DNA of 64,000 nucleotides from Kitasatospora viridis (GTDB lineage: Bacteria; Actinomycetota; Actinomycetes; Streptomycetales; Streptomycetaceae): contig NZ_VIWT01000001.1 of assembly GCF_007829815.1 (NCBI RefSeq), positions 1,201,501-1,265,500 of the forward strand, read 5' to 3'. Shown here piece after piece: positions 35,135 through 42,776 of the stretch (within the stretch, counting starts at the first letter, position 1; every line of letters begins with the position of its first letter). A program made the position numbers and the translations under genes. The notes beneath the pieces were generated by a model that saw only the letters and a list, made by a program, of their open reading frames with translations, did not search any database and had not been told where the DNA came from.

Positions 35135-36502
35135 GTGCAGCTCCCCCGTCTCGTCATCGCGGCCCCCTCCTCCGGGGCCGGCAAGACCACCGTCGCCACC
35201 GGGCTGATGGCCGCGCTGACCGCGCGCGGCCTGACCGTCTCGCCGCACAAGGTGGGCCCGGACTACATCGACCCCGGCTACCACGCGCTGGCCACCGGCC
35301 GGCCCGGGCGCAACCTGGACTCCTTCCTGTGCGGGCCCGAGCGGATCGAGCCGCTGCTGCGGCACGGCGCCGCCGGGGCCGACCTGGCGGTGGTCGAGGG
35401 CGTGATGGGCATGTTCGACGGCGCCTCCGGGCGGGGCGAGCTGGCCTCCACCGCGCAGGTGGCCAAGCTGCTGCGGGCGCCGGTGGTGCTGGTGGTGGAC
35501 GGCTCCTCGCAGTCCCGCTCGGTGGCCGCGCTGGTGCACGGCTTCGCCAGCTGGGACCCGCAGGTGCGCCTCGCCGGGGTGATCCTCAACCGGGTCGCCT
35601 CGGACCGGCACGAGCACCTGCTGCGCGAGGCGCTGGAGGAGGGCGCCGGGGTGCCGGTGCTGGGCGCGGTGCGGCGCACCGCCGCGGTGGCCACGCCCTC
35701 CCGGCACCTGGGCCTGGTGCCGGTGGTGGAGCGCTCGACCGAGGCGCTGCGGGCGGTCCGGGACATGGGCGAGCTGATCGCCGCCTCGGTGGACCTGGAC
35801 GAGGTGCTGGCGCTGGCCCGCTCCGCCCCGCCGCTCACCGCCGAGCCCTGGGACCCGGCGGCGGAGGTCACCCGGCTGTCCGGCCCGGCGCCGCGGATCG
35901 CGCTGGCGGCCGGCCCGGCCTTCTCGTTCAGCTACGCGGAGAACGCCGAGCTGCTGGCGGCGGCCGGCGCCGAGGTGGTGCCGTTCGACCCGCTGCACGA
36001 CACCACACTCCCTGACGGTGTGTCAGGTCTGGTGATAGGCGGCGGCTTCCCCGAGGTGTACGGCGAACAGCTGAGCGCCAACCGGCAGTTGCGCGCCGCG
36101 ATCGGCGAACTCGCCGCCACTGGCGCGCCGATCAGCGCCGAGTGCGCCGGACTGCTCTACCTGGGACGGGAGTTGGACGGACACCCGATGTGCGGCGTAC
36201 TGCCGCTGGAGTCCCGGATGACCGAGCGGCTGACCCTCGGCTACCGCGAGGCGGTCGCCCTGCACGACAGCCCGCTCGCCGTCACCGGCACCCGGCTGCG
36301 CGGCCACGAGTTCCACCGCACCACCTGCACGCCCGGCGCCTCGGCCACCCCCGCCTGGGGCTGGCGCGCACCCGACGGCAAGCCGGTCACCGAGGGCTTC
36401 ACCACCGCGAACGTGCACGCCAGCTACCTGCACCTGCACTGGGCGGGCGCACCGCAGCTGGCGGAGCGGCTGGTGCGCTCCGCCGCGCGGCTGCCCGACT
36501 GA
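35135..36502 (+). CDS. cobB: Cobyrinic acid a,c-diamide synthase
   Basis: The product is 455 aa from the GTG at 35135. The ATPase half has PRLVIAAPSSGAGKTTVATG (P-loop 10-17), HKVGPDYIDPGYHALATGRPG and VVEGVMGMFDGASG. The glutaminase half has GFPEVYGEQLSANRQL, the nucleophile cysteine in ISAECAGLLYLG near 335, and GHEFHRTTC near the end, with a final NVHASYLHLHW. It amidates the a and c carboxylates of (hydrogeno)cobyrinic acid. The start lies 7 bases after the MITE, so its translation signals may have been rewritten by the insertion. Confidence 0.95.
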   Translation: MQLPRLVIAAPSSGAGKTTVATGLMAALTARGLTVSPHKVGPDYIDPGYHALATGRPGRNLDSFLCGPERIEPLLRHGAAGADLAVVEGVMGMFDGASGRGELASTAQVAKLLRAPVVLVVDGSSQSRSVAALVHGFASWDPQVRLAGVILNRVASDRHEHLLREALEEGAGVPVLGAVRRTAAVATPSRHLGLVPVVERSTEALRAVRDMGELIAASVDLDEVLALARSAPPLTAEPWDPAAEVTRLSGPAPRIALAAGPAFSFSYAENAELLAAAGAEVVPFDPLHDTTLPDGVSGLVIGGGFPEVYGEQLSANRQLRAAIGELAATGAPISAECAGLLYLGRELDGHPMCGVLPLESRMTERLTLGYREAVALHDSPLAVTGTRLRGHEFHRTTCTPGASATPAWGWRAPDGKPVTEGFTTANVHASYLHLHWAGAPQLAERLVRSAARLPD

Positions 36503-36505
36503 GCG

Positions 36506-37237
36506 TCAGCGACCGGTGATCGAGCCGCCGTCCAGGTGGAAGACCTGGGCGGTGATGTGGCCGGCCTCCGGGGAGGCGAGGAACAGGGTGGTGGCGACGA
36601 TGTCGGCCGGGGTGCCGTGGCGCTTGTTGATCGCCTGGCCGACGTTGTAGGCGAGGCGGGCGGCGGGGATGCCGTCCGGGCCGAAGAACTCGGTGTCGCT
36701 GATGTAGCCGGGGGCGATCACGTTGGCCGTGCCGCCCTCGGGGCCGAGGTCCTGGGCCAGCGTCAGGTTCCAGTTCTCCACGGCGGCCTTGGCCGCGCCG
36801 TAGGAGCCGGAGCCGCCGCGGTGGGCCGCGATCGAGCTGAAGTTGACCACCCGGGCACCGGGGTTCAGGCGCTCGCGCACGGCCGTGGTGACCAGCAGGG
36901 CGGTGAACAGGTTGGTGTCCAGGTTGGCCTGCCAGGTGGCGAGCAGGCCGGCCAGGCCGGGCTCGGCCGGCGGCGCGGTGCGGCTGTTGTTGCCGCCCGC
37001 GTTGTTGACCAGCACGTCCACCCGCTCGGGCAGCTCCGGCAGAGCCGCCTCGACCTGCGCCGGGTCGGCCGCGTCGAAGGCCACCGCCCGGACGTTGGCG
37101 CCGAGTTCGGCGACGGCCTGGTCCAGCACGTCCTTGCGCCGGCCGGTGATCACCACCTGGTCGCCGCGCTCGGCGAAGGCCGCCGCGATGGCCTTGCCGA
37201 TGCCGGTGCCCCCGCCGGTGACGATGATGTTGCGCAT
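36506..37237 (-). CDS. Short-chain dehydrogenase/reductase (SDR)
   Basis: The product is 243 aa, a classical SDR of FabG-like length. The NAD(P) loop is TGGGTGIG at residues 7-14, NNAGGNNSR near 89, catalytic serine in NFSSIAAHRGG, Tyr-Lys in SYGAAKAAVEN, and VIAPGYISDTEFFG. It is convergent with cobB, with 3 bases between the stops. GGGAGCGGCGCACC precedes the ATG. It is likely an NADP-dependent ketone or alcohol reductase. The substrate is not indicated by context. Confidence 0.9.
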   Translation of the reverse strand: MRNIIVTGGGTGIGKAIAAAFAERGDQVVITGRRKDVLDQAVAELGANVRAVAFDAADPAQVEAALPELPERVDVLVNNAGGNNSRTAPPAEPGLAGLLATWQANLDTNLFTALLVTTAVRERLNPGARVVNFSSIAAHRGGSGSYGAAKAAVENWNLTLAQDLGPEGGTANVIAPGYISDTEFFGPDGIPAARLAYNVGQAINKRHGTPADIVATTLFLASPEAGHITAQVFHLDGGSITGR

Positions 37238-37378
37238 GGTGCGCCGCTCCCCTCGTGTGTCCTGAGTGACGACGGCAGACTACGCGCACCGGGCAACTCG
37301 ATTTCCGGGCCCGGTGAGCCGCACGGCACATCCCGGGTTGATTGACGCGTCTTCTCGCCGCGTGCTGGGATTCGCCGT

Positions 37379-38797
37379 GTGAGCAGCGAGAACGCGGTCG
37401 GCGTGGTGGTCGGTGTCGGGGCGAGCAGCGGGGTGGCCGAGCAGGAGGTGCGGGAGCTGATCGCCGCCGCGCTGGCCGAGGCCGAGCTGCCGGTCGGCAC
37501 GGTGCGCCTGCTCGCCACCGTCGAGGCCCGCGCCGGCGAGCCCGGGCTGCTGGGTGCCGCGCGGGAGTTGGGCGTGCCGCTGGTGGGCCACCCGGCGGCC
37601 GCGCTGGCCGCCGTGCCGGTGCCGAGCCCGTCCGGCGAGGTGCTCGACGCCGTCGGGACCGCGAGCGTGGCGGAGGCGGCGGCGCTGCTCGGGGGCGGGG
37701 AACTGCTGGTCGGGAAGCGGAAGTCGGCCCGTTCGACGGTGGCCGTCGCGACCCTGCCCTCACATGACTTGCGCCACCACGGTGATGCAGAGGTGCGGGA
37801 CGCCAACCTGGTGGACCTCGCCGTCAACGTCCGCACCGGCACCCCGCCGCAGTGGCTGCGCAGCGCACTCGCCGACACCCTGGGCGAGTTGGCCGCCTAC
37901 CCCGAGCAGACCACCGCCCGCGCGGCCGTCGCAGCGCGACACCGGCGCCCCGTCGAGGAGGTGCTGCTCACCTCGGGTGCCGCCGAGGCCTTCGTGCTGC
38001 TCGCCCGCACCCTGCGGCCGCAGCACGCGGTGGTGGTGCACCCCCAGTTCACCGAGCCGGAGGCGGCCCTGCGGGACGCGGGCATCCCCGTGCACCGGGT
38101 GCTGCTGCGGGCGGCCGACGGCTTCCGGCTGACGGCCGGCGCGGTGCCGGAGCAGGCCGACCTGGTGGTGATCGGCAACCCGACCAACCCGACCTCGGTG
38201 CTGCACCCGGCTGCCGTGCTGGCCGAGTTGGCCCGCCCCGGGCGGACCCTGGTGGTGGACGAGGCGTTCATGGACACCGTGCCCGGGGAGACGGAATCAC
38301 TGGCCTCCCTCAGCGACCTGCCGGGCCGGGTGGTGGTGCTGCGCAGCCTGACCAAGACTTGGGGGCTGGCGGGCCTGCGGATCGGGTACGTGCTGGGCCC
38401 GGCCCCGCTGATCGCCGAGCTGGGCGCGGCCCAGCCGCTCTGGCCGGTCTCCACGCCCGCCCTGCGCGCGGCCGAACTGTGCAGCGGCGAGCGGGCGCTC
38501 ACCGAGGCCGAAGCGGCGGCCGCCGAGCTGACGGCGCATCGGGCGCACTTGCTGGGCGCGCTGGCGGGCTTCCCGTCCCTGCGGGTGCACGGGGAGCCGG
38601 CGGCCTCCTTCGTGCTGATCGAGCTCCCACAGGCCGACCGGGTCCGGGACCGACTGCGCGCCGAGGGCTTCGCCGTCCGCCGTGGCGACACCTTCCCTGG
38701 GCTGGGCCCGGACTGGCTGCGGATCGCGGTCCGCGCTCCGCAGACCACGGACGCGTTCGTCGCCGCGCTGCGGCGGGTGCTGGGCGACACGCCCTGA
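37379..38797 (+). CDS. CobE-CobC fusion: CobE/CbiG-C-like domain plus threonine-phosphate decarboxylase-type aminotransferase
   Basis: The product is 472 aa. Residues 7-125 match the CobE/CbiG C-terminal domain (VVVGVGASSGVAEQEVRELI, LPVGTVRLLATVEARAGEPGLL, SVAEAAALLGGGELLVGKRKSARSTVAVA). Residues ~130-470 are a PLP fold-type I aminotransferase of the CobC/CobD class: LAVNVRTGTPPQWL, IGNPTNPTSVLHP, VVDEAFMD (Asp 294), and PLP lysine 326 in RSLTKTWGLAGLRIGYVLG. The second half makes (R)-1-amino-2-propanol phosphate from threonine phosphate for the step catalysed by CbiB. The CobE half belongs to the earlier corrin-ring branch. Start GTG 37379 has a weak ribosome site. Confidence 0.85.
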   Translation: MSSENAVGVVVGVGASSGVAEQEVRELIAAALAEAELPVGTVRLLATVEARAGEPGLLGAARELGVPLVGHPAAALAAVPVPSPSGEVLDAVGTASVAEAAALLGGGELLVGKRKSARSTVAVATLPSHDLRHHGDAEVRDANLVDLAVNVRTGTPPQWLRSALADTLGELAAYPEQTTARAAVAARHRRPVEEVLLTSGAAEAFVLLARTLRPQHAVVVHPQFTEPEAALRDAGIPVHRVLLRAADGFRLTAGAVPEQADLVVIGNPTNPTSVLHPAAVLAELARPGRTLVVDEAFMDTVPGETESLASLSDLPGRVVVLRSLTKTWGLAGLRIGYVLGPAPLIAELGAAQPLWPVSTPALRAAELCSGERALTEAEAAAAELTAHRAHLLGALAGFPSLRVHGEPAASFVLIELPQADRVRDRLRAEGFAVRRGDTFPGLGPDWLRIAVRAPQTTDAFVAALRRVLGDTP

Positions 38798-38886
38798 GGA
38801 CCGGGCGGTGAAGGAACGTTCCCTCAGCTTCGGGGCTTCTAGGGTGATTCCGTCCGAATTGCCCGGCCCTTGAGAGGACCTCCCCC

Positions 38887-39213
38887 ATGCGCATGCGCCA
38901 AGCCGCCGTCACCGCCGTCGGTGCGCTCGCCCTGCTGCTGTCCGCACCCACCCCCGCGATCGCGGCGAGCGGAGACTTCCTCTACAAGACCAGTTCCGGC
39001 CAGGAAGCCACCCTGGCCGACCCGCAGAGCGGGGTGTGCATCAACCTCGACGGGACGAGCGAGCAGGACCCCGGGCACTCCCCGCGGAACTTCACCGATG
39101 CGACGGCCACCGTCTTCCTCGACACCGACTGCAACGGCGACGTCTACTACGTGATGAACCCGGGCAAGAAGCTCGGCGACCGCCTCAAGCTGCGGTCCGT
39201 CATCTTCTCCTGA
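38887..39213 (+). CDS. Small secreted protein
   Basis: The product is 108 aa with a signal peptide (MRMRQAAVTAVGALALLLSA, cleavage after AIA near residue 25-27). The mature ~80 residues contain two cysteines (GVCINLDG and DTDCNGD) that could form one disulfide, and a beta-rich pattern ending LGDRLKLRSVIFS. Similar short exported proteins occur widely in Streptomyces; function is unknown. GAGAGGACC precedes the ATG. Its end is 8 bases from the convergent regulator stop. Confidence 0.75.
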   Translation: MRMRQAAVTAVGALALLLSAPTPAIAASGDFLYKTSSGQEATLADPQSGVCINLDGTSEQDPGHSPRNFTDATATVFLDTDCNGDVYYVMNPGKKLGDRLKLRSVIFS

Positions 39214-39221
39214 TCAACTGA

Positions 39222-40214
39222 TCAACTCGCCGCAGCCAGCAGCGAGTCGGCCAGATCGGTGCGCTGGTACAGCACCGAGCGGCCGGACCGGTGCGAGGCG
39301 ACGATGCCGGCCGCCCGCAGCGCGGTGAGGTGCTGGGAGACCCCGCCGGCCGCGAGGCCGGTGCGGTGGGCGAGTTCGGTGGTGGAGGCGGGCACGGCCA
39401 GCTCGGCCAGCAGCAGGGCGCGCGAGCGGCCCAGCACCGCCGCCACCGCCTCCGGCACCGGGGTGCTCGACTGTTCCCAGAGCACCCCGACGCCCCGGCT
39501 GGGGTAGCAGAGCTGGACCACCTCCCCGGGCTGGTTCAGCAGCATCGTGCTGCCGGGGCCGACGAACGCCGAGGGCACCAGCAGCAGTCCGCGCCCCGCC
39601 AGGCTGCCGGACTCCCCGCACAGCACCTGGGGCATCGTCAGCTTGTCGGTGCACCACTCCACGCTCGGGTGCAGCCCCTGGAGCACCGCCGCCGAGCCGG
39701 CCGCCGCGAACCGCCGGGACTGGTGCAGCACGTCGCTCTCCAGCACCGCCCGCACCCGCGACCAGTGCGGGGCGATCGCTGCCTCCCAGTACCCCCGGAT
39801 CTCGTCGAGCAGCCCCGGCAGCACGCCCGCCGGGTCCCGGTGGAAGGCCTCGACGGCCGGCGTCCAGCCCGCCATCCGCTCCAGGTCGGCGCGGATCCGC
39901 TCGGCGTCGGTCCGGGCCACCACCGCGAGCTCGGCCTCCAGCGCGGCGCTGGCCCCCGCGCTCGGCGCGAGCGTGCCGGGCGCCGGGTTGAGGAAGTCGG
40001 GCAGGTAGCCGTGCGCCGGGACCAGGTCGGCGAGCAGCCCGGTGCCCAGGCCGGCGGCGGCCAGCCGGGGGCGGGTCTGCTCGGCCCAGCGGCGGTGCAG
40101 CGCACCGGTGGCGCCGCGCTCCAGCAGCCGACGGCTCGTCACCACCTCCCAGAGCGGCGAGTAGGCGAGCCGGGTGTGGGCCAGGTCGCGGGTAGAGAAG
40201 GCGAGTTCCAGCAC
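39222..40214 (-). CDS. ArsR-like HTH regulator with DUF5937-type sensor domain
   Basis: The product is 330 aa from the GTG at 40214 (GGGGGGACC upstream). The N-terminal ~240 residues (LELAFSTRDLAHTRLAYSPLWEVVTSRR, then LVPAHGYLPDFLNPAPGTLAP) form the sensor. The C-terminal ~80 residues are an ArsR-type winged helix: RSRALLLAELAVPASTTELA, GLAAGGVSQHLTALRAAGIV, RSGRSVLYQRT. It is divergently transcribed from the MFS gene at 40287, with starts 73 bases apart. This is a classic regulator-efflux pair: the regulator probably represses the MFS gene until an exported compound is bound (inference). Confidence 0.85.
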   Translation of the reverse strand: MLELAFSTRDLAHTRLAYSPLWEVVTSRRLLERGATGALHRRWAEQTRPRLAAAGLGTGLLADLVPAHGYLPDFLNPAPGTLAPSAGASAALEAELAVVARTDAERIRADLERMAGWTPAVEAFHRDPAGVLPGLLDEIRGYWEAAIAPHWSRVRAVLESDVLHQSRRFAAAGSAAVLQGLHPSVEWCTDKLTMPQVLCGESGSLAGRGLLLVPSAFVGPGSTMLLNQPGEVVQLCYPSRGVGVLWEQSSTPVPEAVAAVLGRSRALLLAELAVPASTTELAHRTGLAAGGVSQHLTALRAAGIVASHRSGRSVLYQRTDLADSLLAAAS

Positions 40215-40286
40215 TGGTCCCCCCGGTGGATTCGGCTGAGCCTGAATGAATGGTGCAACCGTAGTGCGGAACCGAGGATTCCCACC

Positions 40287-41549
40287 ATGACCTCCACCGT
40301 CCGCACTCCCCTGACCAGCCCCGAAGCCGTCGTCTCGACCCCGTCCAGCCCGTCCGTGAGCCCCGCTCCCGGAAGCCTCCTGCGGGCCCGGTTCTCCGGG
40401 CTCGGCGGCCCGTTCTGGGTGGTGATGGCGGGCACCATGATGAACCGGCTCGGCGCCATGGTGCTGCCGTTCCTGGTCTTCTTCCTCGCCGCCCGCCACG
40501 TGCCCACCGACCGGATCCCGTTCGTGCTGGGCGCGTTGGGCCTCGGCGGCCTGTTCGGCCCGGTGCTGGGCGGGCTGGTGACCGACCGGCTGGGCGCCCG
40601 GGCGGCGATGGTCTGCGGCATGCTCGCCACCGCCGGCAGCCAGGGCCTGCTCTTCGTGGCGCCGAACCTGGCCACCCTCGCGCTGGCCACCCTGGCGCTC
40701 GGCGCGGGCGGCACGCTGCACATGCCGGGCGCCTCCTCGGTGGTGGCGGGCGCGGCCGAGGGCGAGCGGCGCCGGGTGGCGTTCGGCCTGCTGCACTGGG
40801 CGATCAACGTGGGCACGGCGGTGGCCGGCGCGATCGGCGGCTTCCTGGCCGAGCACGGCTACGGGCTGCTGTTCGCGCTGGACGCGGGCACCTGCCTGGC
40901 CTACGGCGCGCTGGTCGCCGCCAAGCTGCCCCGGACGCCGCGGGCCGGACGGTCCGTCACGGCCGGCGGCGGCTACGGCGTGGTGCTGCGCGACCGGGTG
41001 ATGCTGGCGCTGCTGGTGCCGGTGCTGACCGGCGAGGCGGTGTACGCGCTGACCGAGTTCACCCTGCCGCTGGCGATCCGCGACCACGGCCTGCCGCCGA
41101 CCGTCTACGGCCTGGCGGCGGCGGTGAACGCGGTGCTGGTGGTGGCGTTGCAGCCGGTCGCCAACCTGATCCTGACCCGGTTCGACCGCAACCGGCTCTG
41201 GGCCTTCGGCAGTGCGCTGGTCACCGCGGGCGTGGCGCTGACCGGCACGGCCGGCAGCACGCTGGGCTTCGTGCTCACCGTGGCGGTGTGGAGCCTCGGC
41301 GAGGTGGTGGCGAGCGGGCTGTACGGCTCGATGGTGGCCGACCTCGCCCCGGCCGACGCGACCGGCCGCTACCAGGGCGCCGCCGGCTGGGCCCGCGGCC
41401 TGGCCCGGTTCGGCGCGCTGCTGTTCGGCTCGGCGGTGTACGCGGCCTTCGGCCCGCCGGCGCTCTGGTGGGGCGCGCTGACGCTGGGTCTGGCGGGCTC
41501 CGCGGTGGCCGTGCTGATCGGCCGCCGGTTCCGCACCCGGGTGTCCTGA
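40287..41549 (+). CDS. Major facilitator superfamily transporter
   Basis: The product is 420 aa with 12 hydrophobic segments. The N-half has LGGLFGPVLGGLVTDRLGARAAM, which carries the GxxxDRxGAR loop between TM2 and TM3. SSVVAGAAEGERRRVAFGLLHWAINVGTAVAGAIGG is motif C-like. The Ser/Thr/Pro-rich first 35 residues are cytoplasmic. Drug-efflux or metabolite-export MFS is most likely because of the divergent ArsR-like regulator. ATG 40287 is selected because the N-terminal TM begins soon after it; the ribosome site (GAGGAT) is modest. Confidence 0.88.
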   Translation: MTSTVRTPLTSPEAVVSTPSSPSVSPAPGSLLRARFSGLGGPFWVVMAGTMMNRLGAMVLPFLVFFLAARHVPTDRIPFVLGALGLGGLFGPVLGGLVTDRLGARAAMVCGMLATAGSQGLLFVAPNLATLALATLALGAGGTLHMPGASSVVAGAAEGERRRVAFGLLHWAINVGTAVAGAIGGFLAEHGYGLLFALDAGTCLAYGALVAAKLPRTPRAGRSVTAGGGYGVVLRDRVMLALLVPVLTGEAVYALTEFTLPLAIRDHGLPPTVYGLAAAVNAVLVVALQPVANLILTRFDRNRLWAFGSALVTAGVALTGTAGSTLGFVLTVAVWSLGEVVASGLYGSMVADLAPADATGRYQGAAGWARGLARFGALLFGSAVYAAFGPPALWWGALTLGLAGSAVAVLIGRRFRTRVS

Positions 41550-41554
41550 CGGCA

Positions 41555-41586
41555 GAGCCCGGCCCCGCAACAGCGGGGCCGGGCTC
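41555..41586. terminator. Bidirectional terminator between the MFS gene and glnII
   Basis: GAGCCCGGCCCCGC and its complement form a perfect 14-bp stem with an AACA loop between the convergent stops. Confidence 0.88.
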
Positions 41587-41605
41587 CGTCAGTACCGGGG
41601 GCGGA

Positions 41606-42628
41606 TCAGACCTGGCCGGCCTTCTCCAGCGCGGTGCAGCAGGTGTTGACCAGCAGGCGGGTCACCACGTACGGGTCCACGTTGGCGTTCGGGCGGCGGT
41701 CCTCGATGTAGCCCTTCTGCTCCACCTCGACCTGCCACGGGATGCGGACCGAGGCGCCGCGGTCCGAGACGCCGTAGGAGTAGACGTTCCACGGGGCGGT
41801 CTCGTGCTTGCCGGTGAGGCGGGACTGGATGTCGTCACCGTACTGGTTGACGTGCTCCATGACCTTCTCCTGCGACTCGCCGAGCGACTCGCAGGCGGTG
41901 ATGATCGCGTCGTAGCCCTCGCGCATCGCCTTGGTGGAGAAGTTGGTGTGCGCACCCGCGCCGTTCCAGTCGCCACGGGCCGGCTTGGCGTCCAGGGTGG
42001 CGTCGATGCCGAACTCCTCGGCGGTGCGGTAGAGCAGGTAGCGGGCGACCCACATGTCGTCGGAGACCTGCAGCGGGTCCACCGGGCCGATCTGGAACTC
42101 CCACTGGCCGGGCATGACCTCGGCGTTGATGCCGCAGATGGCCAGGCCGGCGTCGATGCAGCGGTCCAGGTGCAGCTCGACGATCTCGCGGCCGAAGACC
42201 TCCTCGGCGCCGACACCGCAGTAGTAGCCGCCCTGCGGGGCCGGGAAGCCGCCCTCGGGGAAGCCGAGCGGGCGCGAGCCCTTGAAGAAGGTGTACTCCT
42301 GCTCGATGCCGAAGATCGGCTCCTGGGCCGCGAACTGCTCGGCGACCGGGCGCAGCAGGGCGCGGGTGTTCGACGGGTGCGGGGTGCCGTCGATCTCGTC
42401 GACCTCGCAGAGCACCAGGATGTTGTCGCCGCCGCGGATCGGGTCCGGGTAGGTGCGGACCGGGGTCAGCACGCGGTCCGAGGCGTGGCCCTCGGCCTGG
42501 TTGGTCGAGGAGCCGTCGAAGCCCCAGGTGGGGATCTTGTCGGCGTTCTTGAGGACCCGGGTCTTTGAGCGCAGCTTGGCGGTCGGCTTGGTGCCGTCGA
42601 TCCAGATGTACTCGGCCTTGATTGCCAC
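41606..42628 (-). CDS. glnII: Glutamine synthetase type II
   Basis: The product is 340 aa, the eukaryote-like GS length. IKAEYIWIDGTKPTAKLRSKTR at the start, WGFDGSSTNQAEGHASDRVL, EQEYTFFKGSRPLGFPEGGFPAPQGGYYCGVG, GINAEVMPGQWEFQIGP and NGAGAHTNFSTKAMREGG-type blocks are all present. It condenses glutamate and ammonia to glutamine in an ATP-dependent reaction. There is no adenylylation tyrosine loop, so control is transcriptional. A row of GlnR half-sites lies 54-92 bases upstream. The gene is single and terminated by the hairpin at 41555. Confidence 0.97.
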   Translation of the reverse strand: MAIKAEYIWIDGTKPTAKLRSKTRVLKNADKIPTWGFDGSSTNQAEGHASDRVLTPVRTYPDPIRGGDNILVLCEVDEIDGTPHPSNTRALLRPVAEQFAAQEPIFGIEQEYTFFKGSRPLGFPEGGFPAPQGGYYCGVGAEEVFGREIVELHLDRCIDAGLAICGINAEVMPGQWEFQIGPVDPLQVSDDMWVARYLLYRTAEEFGIDATLDAKPARGDWNGAGAHTNFSTKAMREGYDAIITACESLGESQEKVMEHVNQYGDDIQSRLTGKHETAPWNVYSYGVSDRGASVRIPWQVEVEQKGYIEDRRPNANVDPYVVTRLLVNTCCTALEKAGQV

Positions 42629-42681
42629 GGGTTACCTCGCGAGCTTGAGTGGTGGGTGCCCACGTAATGTCGCAAGCCGCC

Positions 42682-42720
42682 GTTTCCCGACTGTTCCTCT
42701 CGTGTAACCAGCATGTGAAC
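42682..42720 (-). promoter_or_regulatory. GlnR binding region upstream of glnII
   Basis: Read on the minus strand, four half-sites follow one another at exact 11-base steps: TTCAC, GTTAC, GGAAC, GAAAC, each separated by six bases. This matches the GlnR pattern gTnAc-n6-GaAAc described for Streptomyces nitrogen genes. GlnR should activate glnII under nitrogen limitation. Confidence 0.75.
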
Positions 42721-42776
42721 CGACTGTCCGCACTGGCACCCTCACGCTCCGGGGCCGCCGGCGCCCGATCGCGTGG

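Noticed and set aside
37238..37378. Second cobalamin riboswitch ahead of the CobE-CobC gene
   Set aside because: No B12 box (GCCACTG with its conserved partners) is present in this gap.
40215..41570. Minus-strand extension of the ArsR-like regulator across the MFS gene
   Set aside because: It is antisense to a clear 12-TM transporter and has no protein-like features. The GTG at 40214 has a ribosome site.
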